Assembly: GCA_003164655.1 (NCBI GenBank)
Contig: PLTW01000250.1
Location: 1-18,751 of the forward strand
DNA length: 18,751 nt
From: Actinomycetota bacterium
Lineage (GTDB): Bacteria; Actinomycetota; Thermoleophilia; UBA2241
Direction of reading: 5' to 3'
This document shows, one piece after another, positions 1 through 5,899 of the stretch. The stretch's first letter is position 1; every line of letters starts with the position of its first letter. Made by a program: the position numbers and the translations under genes. The notes under the pieces are model-generated. The model saw only the letters and a list, made by a program, of their open reading frames with translations, searched no databases and was not told the DNA's origin.

Positions 1-2
1 AC

Positions 3-947
3 CCGTTCACACCCGACGTCCGCGACGGCCGTCTCTACGGACGAGGCAGCGCCGACATGAAGGGCGGCATCGCCGACATGCTCTACGCTCTGCAGATCCT
101 CGACCGCCTGGGCGTGCATCTGGCCGGCGACGTCGTGTTCTGCACCAACTCAGACGAAGAGTCCAGCGGGGCCGGCTCGGCTGCCTGCGTAGCTCGAGGA
201 GTCAAGGCCGATGCCGGTCTGTGCGCCGAGCCGACGGGGTTTACCGCGTGGGTGGCCTGTCGGGGCGCCGTCAACGCCATGGTGAACATCGAGGGCCGTG
301 CCGGCCACGCCGAGATGCCGCACCCCAACTGGCGCGATGGCGGCGCCGTGAACGCCATCGACAAGCTCGGGATCGTGCTGAACGCGATCAGCAACCTGCG
401 CGAGGACTGGCGCACCCGCAGCGACTTCGCGCACCCGCTCCTGAGCCGCGGCGACATCGTCCCGACGGTCGTGCGCGGTGGCGAGTGGATGGTCACCTAT
501 CCATCCGCCTGCCGGCTCACGCTCGACGTGCAGTACCTGCCCGCCCAAGTCGACGATCAAGGTTCGGGGCAGGCGGTGTTTCGCGAGGTCGAGAGGTACG
601 TGAATGCTGCTGCAGCCGGCGACCCCTGGCTTGCCGAGCACCCCTTGAGCTGGGAGTGGCCCTGCGACATCGTGCCGGCCGAAGTACCGAGCGACCATCC
701 CATCGTGGCGACCACGCTCGCCGCCGCCGCCGCCATCGGCCGCCCCGGCAGCATCGGCGGCCTGGACTCGTGGCACGATGCCGCGGTGTTCACGCGTCGC
801 GGCGGTACACCGACCATATCCTTTGGCCCCGTGGGCCTGGACGCCGCCCACACCGTGAACGAGTGTGTCGTGGTGGACGATCTCGTCGACCACGCGGCGG
901 CGGTGGCCCTTGTGCTGATGCGCTGGTGCGGCGTCGCCGGCGAGTAG
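3..947 (+). CDS. M20-family zinc amidohydrolase (ArgE/DapE-like), 5' end missing
   Basis: The frame is open from base 3, so 314 residues of the C-terminal part are present; the usual family length is about 400-430, so roughly 100 residues lie upstream. Visible M20 landmarks are GRGSADMKGG (bridging zinc Asp), NSDEESSG (general-base and zinc-ligand Glu pair), CAEPTG (third acidic ligand), the dimerisation-domain segment GRAGHAEMPH with its conserved His, and the C-terminal DAAHTVNE zinc His. Only the first HxD motif lies outside the window. Family members hydrolyse N-acyl or peptide bonds of small substrates such as acetylornithine or succinyl-diaminopimelate, in the cytoplasm. The substrate cannot be told from sequence, and the neighbours do not indicate arginine or lysine biosynthesis. 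A separate gene probably begins after the 209-bp gap that follows. The family call is firm; the substrate is unknown. Confidence 0.93.
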   Translation, partial: PFTPDVRDGRLYGRGSADMKGGIADMLYALQILDRLGVHLAGDVVFCTNSDEESSGAGSAACVARGVKADAGLCAEPTGFTAWVACRGAVNAMVNIEGRAGHAEMPHPNWRDGGAVNAIDKLGIVLNAISNLREDWRTRSDFAHPLLSRGDIVPTVVRGGEWMVTYPSACRLTLDVQYLPAQVDDQGSGQAVFREVERYVNAAAAGDPWLAEHPLSWEWPCDIVPAEVPSDHPIVATTLAAAAAIGRPGSIGGLDSWHDAAVFTRRGGTPTISFGPVGLDAAHTVNECVVVDDLVDHAAAVALVLMRWCGVAGE

Positions 948-954
948 TTCCGTT

Positions 955-967
955 CCCGAAAGTCGGG
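955..967 (+). terminator. Short hairpin just after the M20 gene
   Basis: CCCGA, a 3-nt AAG loop and TCGGG form a perfect 5-bp stem that begins 8 nt after the stop codon. No T-tract follows. The location is right for a 3' end structure, but the stem is short, so this is a weak call. Confidence 0.2.
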
Positions 968-1156
968 CTCACCCTGGCGCGCGGCGTTCTGGCTGCCCGC
1001 AGAAGCGCGGCGGGCGCTTCACGCACTCTTAAGCCCGCGACCGGCGCTCTTCACTGCTCCTTATGCCATCGAGTGGCAACGTGAACAGTGATGGTGATCG
1101 GAGCGGCACGGCAGGCAAGCCGCGCCACCAGGCGTTCGTCAACGAGGTTGTGGATC

Positions 1157-1477
1157 ATGAAGACTGCCATGCTGGTAACGGACTGCGGTCCAGTTCTGGT
1201 GTCGACGAGGTGCGGATCGCTGGCCGAGCCCGGATTCGCCCAGGCCCTCCGCGCAAAGGGCATCGACAAGTTCATCGCCTGCGAGGTGTCGCTGGACCGC
1301 TGCCGGCGCCTGTACCCGCATCGTTTCCAGGAGGGCCGCGACGACGTGGGCCACGAGCTGTGCGTCGATGTGCTCGACGTCGACGGCCGGCGCATCTTCT
1401 TGAATTTCCCCTTCGCCGAGTTGGGCGCGCCGCTGCTGGTCGACCGTCAAGCCCCGGAGATCCAGGTGACGCCTTGA
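1157..1477 (+). CDS. Uncharacterised 106-aa protein
   Basis: The protein begins MKTAMLVTDCGPVLV. The ATG at 1157 is chosen over an in-frame ATG at 1088 because CGAGG lies about 9 nt before it and because the 23 residues added upstream are Arg/Ser-rich and look untranslated. The rest alternates predicted strands and helices, with three further Cys residues but no CxxC metal motif. There is no signal peptide or membrane segment, so it is probably cytosolic. I have a vague memory of similar short proteins annotated only as conserved hypothetical or 'cytosolic protein', but no function can be given. Its stop overlaps the TTG start of the next gene by 4 nt (TTGA), so the two are probably translationally coupled. 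It heads a three-gene run to 2479. Confidence 0.7.
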   Translation: MKTAMLVTDCGPVLVSTRCGSLAEPGFAQALRAKGIDKFIACEVSLDRCRRLYPHRFQEGRDDVGHELCVDVLDVDGRRIFLNFPFAELGAPLLVDRQAPEIQVTP

Positions 1478-1659
1478 GCTGGCAGGACCTTACGGGCCGG
1501 CGCGTCCAGGTCGACGGCGAGGTCGCCCGTGTCGTTCATGTCGATCTCTTTCGCGTCATCCTGATGACCGAGCCCGCTGATGGGAGCCCACCTCACCGTG
1601 TGGTCGTGCCGCAGGACGACTGGGTCGAGGTCGACGTGCTCGACGGCAATGAGGACTGA
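1474..1659 (+). CDS. Small uncharacterised acidic protein, 61 aa, TTG start
   Basis: The reading frame is open far upstream, but the sensible start is TTG at 1474. It overlaps the previous stop codon and is preceded by GGAG (1457-1460) and AGGTGA (1464-1469). The product begins MSWQDLTGRRVQVDGE and ends in an acidic tail, VDVLDGNED. It is short, beta-strand rich by eye (alternating hydrophobic Val/Arg pattern) and has no cysteines or membrane segment. The next gene starts 4 nt after its stop, so the three genes 1157-2479 form one probable operon. Function is unknown; a small beta-barrel or partner subunit of its neighbours is only a guess. Confidence 0.6.
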   Translation: MSWQDLTGRRVQVDGEVARVVHVDLFRVILMTEPADGSPPHRVVVPQDDWVEVDVLDGNED

Positions 1660-1663
1660 GAAT

Positions 1664-2479
1664 ATGACACTGTTTCACCATCATGGCGGTTTCGACAGCG
1701 AGTACATCGCGCAGTTCCAGATCCGGCAGGGCGACCGCTCGGCCGGCCTGTCCTGGAAGCTGCGCGACAGTCGACCGCGAGAGGTCCTCATCTTTCAATC
1801 GACACTGGGCTTCGTCGAGGACGACGTCGATCCCATCAGCGACGACCGCCAGCGCCTCGTCTACGGGGGCACTGAACTGAATGCCAGACTGACCGACGCC
1901 GTCCTCACCGACGACATCGCCTACTACTACCCCGACGACATGTCCACCTATTACTCGGTGTTCGCCAGGGGCGACGACGGCAACGTGCACTTGCAACTCG
2001 TTGCGCAGGCGATGCCGAGGAGTGTGGGCTCCTGGGAGTGCCCGGGCAGCGAGGGCGGCGTGGGCAGCGAGAAGCCGCAGGAGACCGCCGCCGCGCAGAT
2101 CGACCACGAAGCTCGAGTACTTCCGGAGCCGCCGACTGGGCCCTGCCAGAGCCCTTCGCGACACGGGGCAGGGGGACCAATGGAGCTGCAGGCCATCAAC
2201 ATAACGATCGACGACCGCACCATCGCCGCGCCCGGCTGGCTCGAAGTCGACGACACCGACGATCCGCATGCGTGGGAGCTGAGCGTCCGGGGCCCGATCA
2301 GCGGTGACTTGCATGACGCGCCCTGGGGCACGGCCGAGGATGTCTTTGCGATCCAGCTGACGGTCTCGCAGGGCAGGCGCTGCCGGGGGCAGGCAAGGCT
2401 CCGTAAGGCAAACGATTCGCCGGCGGGCACGCGCGAGCTGGTGATGACGGGCGAAGGGCCGTTGGAGTTCCTGGCCTGA
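1664..2479 (+). CDS. Uncharacterised two-part protein, 271 aa, with possible internal start at 2180
   Basis: ATG at 1664 lies 4 nt after the previous gene. Residues about 1-115 form one beta-rich part, resembling a fibronectin-III-like fold (FQIRQGDRSAGLSWKLRD, then Tyr-rich DDIAYYYPDDMSTYYSVF). Residues about 116-172 are a Gly/Ser/Pro/Glu-rich linker. Residues 173-271 are a second beta-rich part beginning MELQAINITIDD and ending GEGPLEFLA. An in-frame ATG at 2180 is preceded by CAGGGGGA at good spacing, so the second part might also be made alone, or this could be two genes joined by loss of an intervening stop. There is no signal peptide. No enzymatic motif is recognised and function is unknown. 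It probably acts with the two small proteins encoded just upstream. Confidence 0.6.
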   Translation: MTLFHHHGGFDSEYIAQFQIRQGDRSAGLSWKLRDSRPREVLIFQSTLGFVEDDVDPISDDRQRLVYGGTELNARLTDAVLTDDIAYYYPDDMSTYYSVFARGDDGNVHLQLVAQAMPRSVGSWECPGSEGGVGSEKPQETAAAQIDHEARVLPEPPTGPCQSPSRHGAGGPMELQAINITIDDRTIAAPGWLEVDDTDDPHAWELSVRGPISGDLHDAPWGTAEDVFAIQLTVSQGRRCRGQARLRKANDSPAGTRELVMTGEGPLEFLA

Positions 2480-2483
2480 CGGA

Positions 2484-2505
2484 GCCGGTGACTGCCTGAA
2501 CCGGC
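2484..2505 (+). terminator. Hairpin after the 1157-2479 gene run
   Basis: GCCGGT (2484-2489) and ACCGGC (2500-2505) pair perfectly over 6 bp with a 10-nt loop, starting 5 nt after the stop codon. There is no T-tract, which is common in high-GC genomes. It is a plausible operon end. The rest of 2506-2746 holds no convincing gene on either strand. Confidence 0.35.
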
Positions 2506-2691
2506 ACACGCGGCGCCCGACAGACGAGCTTCCGGCACGAGTCCTCGCGCGGGTCAGCGTGATCTCCCCGGCGACCACATCGCCGGGCTTCTCCGGTCGC
2601 GGCACGATGACCGGGCGTCTTGGCAGGCCTCACGCGGTCGCGAGCGGCCTGGGCCCGGACAGGGCCGATGCTCCGGCGACGGAGCCCTTGA

Positions 2692-2710
2692 CCTTGACCC
2701 AGAGGGAAGG
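2692..2710 (+). promoter_or_regulatory. Imperfect palindrome upstream of the MerR-like gene
   Basis: CCTT-GA-CCC, AGA, GGG-AAGG forms a 7-bp inverted repeat with a 2-nt insertion. It overlaps TTGACC-like hexamers at about 2688-2699. MerR/BltR-type regulators usually bind imperfect palindromes within their promoters, so this may be a decayed autoregulatory operator. This is inference from position and symmetry only. Confidence 0.25.
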
Positions 2711-2760
2711 CTCACAGCGGTCGCTGCCGGGCATCTCCCCGGGCCAAGAGAGGGTCACCC

Positions 2761-3219
2761 GTGGACCTGGTGGGTAGCCGTGAGCTTGTCCGGCAGTCGC
2801 GCCTGTCGGCGAAGGCGCTGCGGCTCTACGACGAGCTGGGCCTGCTGTCGCAGGCCCGCGTCGACCCCGACTCCGGCTATCGCTGGTACGAGGCCGCGAC
2901 CCGCAAGATTGCGGCTCGCAGTCTGCTCTGCCTGCTGCGCCACGTCGCGGGAGAAGAGGCTGCGTTTGCCCTTGGCAAGGAGTTCATCGCACTCCTGAGG
3001 GCGCGACCCCTACCTCTCATGCAGGGCAGAAGCGGGGCGGTGTTCCAGATCTACCACGGTGAGGTAACCCCAGACAGCGACGGCCCCGTCGAGTGGTGTC
3101 GCCCGGTGCCCGACGACCAGGCCGAGAAGCTCGCCGCCCGGTCTCCCGAGCTCACCCTGCGTCGCGAGCCTGCGGCAGACAGTCAGCCCGACAGCGACTT
3201 CGCCGTCCCGCTGCGCTGA
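2761..3219 (+). pseudogene. MerR-family (BltR-like) regulator, internally shortened and probably a relic
   Basis: GTG at 2761 follows AGAGAGGG with 6-nt spacing. Residues about 8-60 are a good MerR winged-helix: SAKALRLYDELGLL, then a DPDSGYRWYEA-type segment. Intact relatives then have a long dimerisation helix and a full GyrI-like effector domain, about 270 aa in total. Here the HTH runs within a few residues into GRSGAVFQIYHGEVTPDSDG and CRPVPDD, which look like the middle of a GyrI-type ligand-binding domain, and the protein stops at 152 aa. The dimerisation helix, the start of the effector domain and its C-terminal half are missing. A DNA-binding protein lacking the MerR coiled coil would not dimerise normally, so this is likely non-functional. 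A short functional variant cannot be excluded. Confidence 0.6.
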
Positions 3220-3260
3220 CGCATGTCGTCGCCGACCTCGCCCCTGGCCGGCGTGTCAGG

Positions 3261-3776
3261 CTACTCCTGTGCTGCGGCGGCAGGCGGGGCCGCGGCGGCG
3301 GGCGGAGTCGGCACGCTCGGCGGCGTCCCGGCCTGCGGCCCGATCGGCGCGCTCGGCGTCTCGGCCGTTGGTGCGCCGTACATCTGCCGGCGCCACTGTT
3401 CGAACTGCTGCCACTGCTGGAACTGCTGCCACGGCGCGTCGTACGGTCCGCCGCCGCTCACCGGGGCAGGGCCGGTGGCGGCCACTGCGGCCGGGTGCCT
3501 GTCCGAACCGACAAGGTAGACGATCAGCGCGCCGACGCCGCCGGCGGCGAGCAGCCCGAGGAGCAGGCCGACGCCGGGGAAGGCCCCGACGCCGCCGACG
3601 CGCCGGGAGAAGCCGACGGCCATGCCGTCGCCGCGTAGCGGCCCTCGCAGTCGGCTGACGGCGCCGGCGCCGGCTCCGTGGTCGAAGCCGACGTGGTAGG
3701 AGACGATGCCGACGGCCGCCACCACGGCTGCCGCCAGCACGGCGCCGACGATCCAGAGGATGGTCTTGCGGCTCAT
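3261..3776 (-). CDS. Uncharacterised two-helix membrane protein, 171 aa
   Basis: The frame is open further upstream, but ATG at 3776 is chosen because GAGAGGA precedes it and the product then begins MSRKTILWIVGAVL directly with a membrane helix. Helix 1 spans about residues 6-26 and helix 2 about 68-90, joined by a Gly/Arg-rich loop. The C-terminal part (about 105-171) is soluble-looking. It contains a Trp/Gln-rich amphipathic stretch around 118-138 with three evenly spaced WQQF/EQW-type units, then a Pro/Ala tail ending AAAAQE. No enzymatic motif is visible. It converges with the MerR relic. It is probably a small envelope protein whose C-terminal segment binds a partner or the membrane surface; no function is assigned. 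Confidence 0.65.
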   Translation of the reverse strand: MSRKTILWIVGAVLAAAVVAAVGIVSYHVGFDHGAGAGAVSRLRGPLRGDGMAVGFSRRVGGVGAFPGVGLLLGLLAAGGVGALIVYLVGSDRHPAAVAATGPAPVSGGGPYDAPWQQFQQWQQFEQWRRQMYGAPTAETPSAPIGPQAGTPPSVPTPPAAAAPPAAAAQE

Positions 3777-4142
3777 GGGCGATTCCTCTCGTTGCTGCAC
3801 GCGGGCGGCGCAAGACGCCCCTGTGCAGGCAGTATGGGCGCTGTCCCTGAGCTTGAGCTGAAAGCGGGCCGTGGATGGGCTGTGAAGGCAGCACAAAAGC
3901 GGCGCCGCGCCGGTCGTTTGCGGGCTACCCTGAGCGCTGCCCGAGGGTGTCGCGGACACGCCGCCTGCCGCGCCACCTGCGCCCCGCAGGCTCTCCGTGC
4001 CTTCGCGGTGGCGTCAAACGGCTCGGGCCTCGTCCTCGCAGGGGGCGGGGAGTACGCTGATGGCGGCCGGGTGGGGACACTCGTGGCCCGCAGAACGTCA
4101 TCATGACCAGGTCCATCCGAGGATCCGGGACGGGAGAAGAAC
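3777..4142. other. Divergent intergenic region, 366 bp
   Basis: This stretch separates the minus-strand membrane protein from the plus-strand DksA-like gene, so it should hold both promoters. I see no convincing -35/-10 pair on either strand. A CCATACT box near 3830 on the minus strand and a TACGCT box near 4053 on the plus strand lack good -35 partners. Reading frames here are Arg/Pro-rich and look non-coding. No tRNA or repeat was recognised. Confidence 0.5.
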
Positions 4143-4487
4143 ATGGATACGCAACGTGGCCGCGAGCTCCTCGCCGCCGAGCGGCAGCGGATCGAACGAG
4201 CCCTCGTCGACCTGCGCGAGGCCGGGAGCGAGCGCGAGCTCGCCGACGAGGATCAGCCCTCGTCCGACCAGGCGTCGGACCTGACCGAGCTCGTCTACGA
4301 AGAGGAATCGGAAGATGAAGTGAACAAGATGCTTGCCGCGCTCGAGCGTGCCGAGGCGCGGCTGGCGACGGGCACCTATGGTCGCTCGATCAAGAGTGGA
4401 CAAGCCATCCCGGACGAACGGCTGGAGGCCAACCCGCTCGCCGAGTTGACGGTCGAAGAGGAGAGGCTGCTCGAGCGCAGCTCATAG
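4143..4487 (+). CDS. DksA/TraR-like protein lacking zinc-finger cysteines, 114 aa
   Basis: ATG at 4143 follows GGGAGAAG. The N-terminal two-thirds is a charged helical hairpin (RGRELLAAERQRIERAL..., then ALERAEARLATGTYG). The C-terminal segment aligns with the DksA/TraR C4 zinc-finger signature GTYGxCxxxGxPIPxxRLEAxP, but both cysteine-bearing positions are replaced: GTYGRSIKSGQAIPDERLE, followed by NPLAELTVEEE. The protein contains no cysteine at all. DksA-type proteins insert a coiled coil into the RNA polymerase secondary channel. Cys-less relatives are known in high-GC Gram-positives, but their role is unclear to me. The acidic loop residues between the helices (DEDQPSSDQASD) occupy the place of the DksA coiled-coil tip. 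The family call rests on the C-terminal signature. Confidence 0.8.
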   Translation: MDTQRGRELLAAERQRIERALVDLREAGSERELADEDQPSSDQASDLTELVYEEESEDEVNKMLAALERAEARLATGTYGRSIKSGQAIPDERLEANPLAELTVEEERLLERSS

Positions 4488-4530
4488 CTGCAGGATCCAC
4501 CTGCACGGCATCGACCGGCCGGAGCCGATC

Positions 4531-4557
4531 GCGGCTTCGCCTCTTCCGCAGAGCCGC
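4531..4557. terminator. Hairpin between convergent genes
   Basis: GCGGCT (4531-4536) and AGCCGC (4552-4557) form a perfect 6-bp stem with a 15-nt loop in the 77-bp gap between the convergent DksA-like and PRC-barrel genes. No T-tract is seen. It could serve both directions, but the loop is large. Confidence 0.25.
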
Positions 4558-4564
4558 ACCGCAA

Positions 4565-5224
4565 TCATGCGGGCTGATCGAGGTCGACCGTCGGCAGGTC
4601 GCGCACCTCGGCTTTGGTCAGGTTGAGCCGCACGCCGTCCTCGACGCTCGTTACGGCGAGGATCGGAATGGCGACCCTTTTTTGGCCCCAGAGGTGACCC
4701 TGGTCGAGCAGGACGTGTGTCACGTGATGATCGCCGGGATCGACGACCAGTCCCTGAACCCGTCCGATGGCGCCGTCGGTGGCATGGACGTGCTCGCCCC
4801 GGCGCACCTCCACCTCGCCCACCGGTACCCGGTCACGGCTGGTCGTCAGGGGACCGGCATCCATGGGCGCCTGGGAACTGGCACCCATGCCCATGCCGCC
4901 CATGCCAACGTAGTAGGGCCAGGAGAGCATCTGCTCTTGCCCGTAGCTCCAGTCTCCGCTTGCTCCGGGCAGAAACCGTATCTCTTCGGCGTCGTCGAGC
5001 GCTTCGAACTCGGACTTGTTGCAGCGCAGCCGGATCCCCTCTGTGGTGGAGGCCACGAGACCGATCGGTACGAGATGACCCGTGCCCGGCCGATGCCTCG
5101 GTTCGACGACGAGATGGGTGAGGGAGCGGGCGACGGGATCGACCACTACGCGCCGCAGGTCTCCGCAGACGCCGTCGCTGCAGGTGACCTCGCTGCCGAT
5201 GCTGAACTCCGCGGTCTTGCTCAT
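4565..5224 (-). CDS. Protein with two PRC-barrel domains, 219 aa
   Basis: ATG at 5224 is preceded by AGAGAAGAGG. Two related beta-barrel units are visible. The first spans residues about 3-80 (FSIGSEVTCSDGVCGDLRRVVVDP, LTHLVVEP, HLVPIGLV). The second spans about 138-212 (VRRGEHVHATDGAIGRVQGL, HVTHVLLD, KRVAIPIL). Each has the PRC-barrel pattern of a 'DG-xxG-xVxxlvvDP' strand pair followed by 'thlvl' and 'i-P' strands. The linker (about 100-137) is Gly/Met-rich (GMGGMGMG). PRC-barrels occur in photosynthetic reaction-centre H subunits, RimM and many stress or sporulation-associated proteins, where they bind partners. Nothing here fixes the partner. No signal peptide or helix is seen, so it is likely cytosolic. 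The domain call is strong, the role unknown. Confidence 0.85.
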   Translation of the reverse strand: MSKTAEFSIGSEVTCSDGVCGDLRRVVVDPVARSLTHLVVEPRHRPGTGHLVPIGLVASTTEGIRLRCNKSEFEALDDAEEIRFLPGASGDWSYGQEQMLSWPYYVGMGGMGMGASSQAPMDAGPLTTSRDRVPVGEVEVRRGEHVHATDGAIGRVQGLVVDPGDHHVTHVLLDQGHLWGQKRVAIPILAVTSVEDGVRLNLTKAEVRDLPTVDLDQPA

Positions 5225-5274
5225 GAAGGTTGCCTCTTCTCTTGGCTTCTGGCTTTGCCACCCTGAAAGGCGGC

Positions 5275-5412
5275 CTACCGGATGGCGTCGATCATCTCTC
5301 GGGGCGCTTCCCGGTGGTCATGAACCACCTGGTTCGCCTCGCTGCTGGGCCACAGCCGGGTGCGCTCTGCTTTGCCCTGACCGTGCCGCTCGCGGACCTC
5401 GGGCAGCGGCAT
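5275..5412 (-). CDS. Possible 45-aa small protein upstream of the PRC-barrel gene
   Basis: On the minus strand, ATG at 5412 opens a 45-codon frame ending in TAG, 50 nt before the PRC-barrel gene. An AAGGAGG lies upstream, but 13 nt from the ATG, which is longer than ideal. The peptide begins MPLPEVRERHGQGKAERT and ends EAPREMIDAIR. It is highly charged, with no cysteine or hydrophobic segment, and its composition looks more protein-like than the other frames here. It may instead be the C-terminal remnant of a decayed gene, since the neighbouring 5413-5830 sequence shows no intact frame. I recognise no family. Confidence 0.35.
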   Translation of the reverse strand: MPLPEVRERHGQGKAERTRLWPSSEANQVVHDHREAPREMIDAIR

Positions 5413-5843
5413 GTGGTCTCGTCGTCCTCCTTGACCACGACCGCGTGCGGGGCAAACCGTTGGCGCCGGCGCGCTCGCCCAGACAGGCGCGGCGAAGGGC
5501 TGCGGCAGGTATGGCAGGCCGCTGAGCCACAGTGCTGCACGCGCCGTTGTGGACCGCCCAGACGTGTCTCTTGTGCCAGCGCGGCCATGCTGCGGGCGAG
5601 GTCCGTGAGGCTATCATGGCCATGCTTCTGCCGGCGGTACGATCTGCCCGCAAACAGCGGGAGATCGTGGGCTGGCAGGGTGCGGGAAACCCCCGTGTCT
5701 CCCAGTGTGGAATGAACAGTAACCGGGCGCGGCTCCCCGGTCTCTGGTTGTCGTCGACACAGAGATCACTGGTCCGCGCATCGCCGGTCGCGTCACCCAA
5801 GGCGGGCCGGACTTTTCCGCTCTGACACGGTCTCTCCCTGTGA
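5413..5843. other. Unexplained intergenic stretch, about 430 bp
   Basis: No frame on either strand looks like a real gene; the frames present are Arg/Ser/Pro-rich or of mixed character. A 6-bp inverted repeat TCTCTG (5741-5746) / CAGAGA (5760-5765) with a 13-nt loop is present. A decayed gene on the minus strand is possible, since short protein-like pieces in different frames sit next to each other, but no homology is recognised. The promoter of the aldehyde oxidoreductase operon lies at its right edge. Confidence 0.4.
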
Positions 5844-5864
5844 CCTGCCCATGACCAGGGCAGG
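5844..5864 (+). promoter_or_regulatory. Inverted repeat flanking the -35 of the aldehyde oxidoreductase operon
   Basis: CCTGCCC (5844-5850), ATGACCA (5851-5857) and GGGCAGG (5858-5864) form a perfect 7-bp inverted repeat with a 7-nt centre. The centre contains the best -35 hexamer candidate. Such symmetry over a -35 is what a repressor or ligand-responsive regulator site looks like. No regulator gene adjoins it, so the binding protein is unknown. Confidence 0.45.
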
Positions 5865-5879
5865 GTCGTGCTCGATACT
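5851..5879 (+). promoter_or_regulatory. Sigma70-like promoter for the aldehyde oxidoreductase operon
   Basis: ATGACC (5851-5856) matches TTGACA at 4 of 6 positions. After a 17-nt spacer, GATACT (5874-5879) matches TATAAT at 4 of 6. Transcription would begin near 5886, giving a leader of only about 14 nt before GTG 5900. Spacing and position are good, the hexamers only moderate. Confidence 0.4.
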
Positions 5880-5899
5880 GGGCCAACAAGGGGTGGACG

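Noticed and set aside
1556..2605. Minus-strand open frame starting MPRPEKPGDVVAGEITLTR
   Set aside because: The first residues look protein-like, but the frame then runs antisense through the better supported 1664-2479 gene. No family is recognised and there is no clear ribosome site.
2559..2777. Short plus-strand frame between 2479 and the MerR relic
   Set aside because: Pro/Gly/Arg-rich with no ribosome site. It overlaps the palindrome and the MerR start in another frame.
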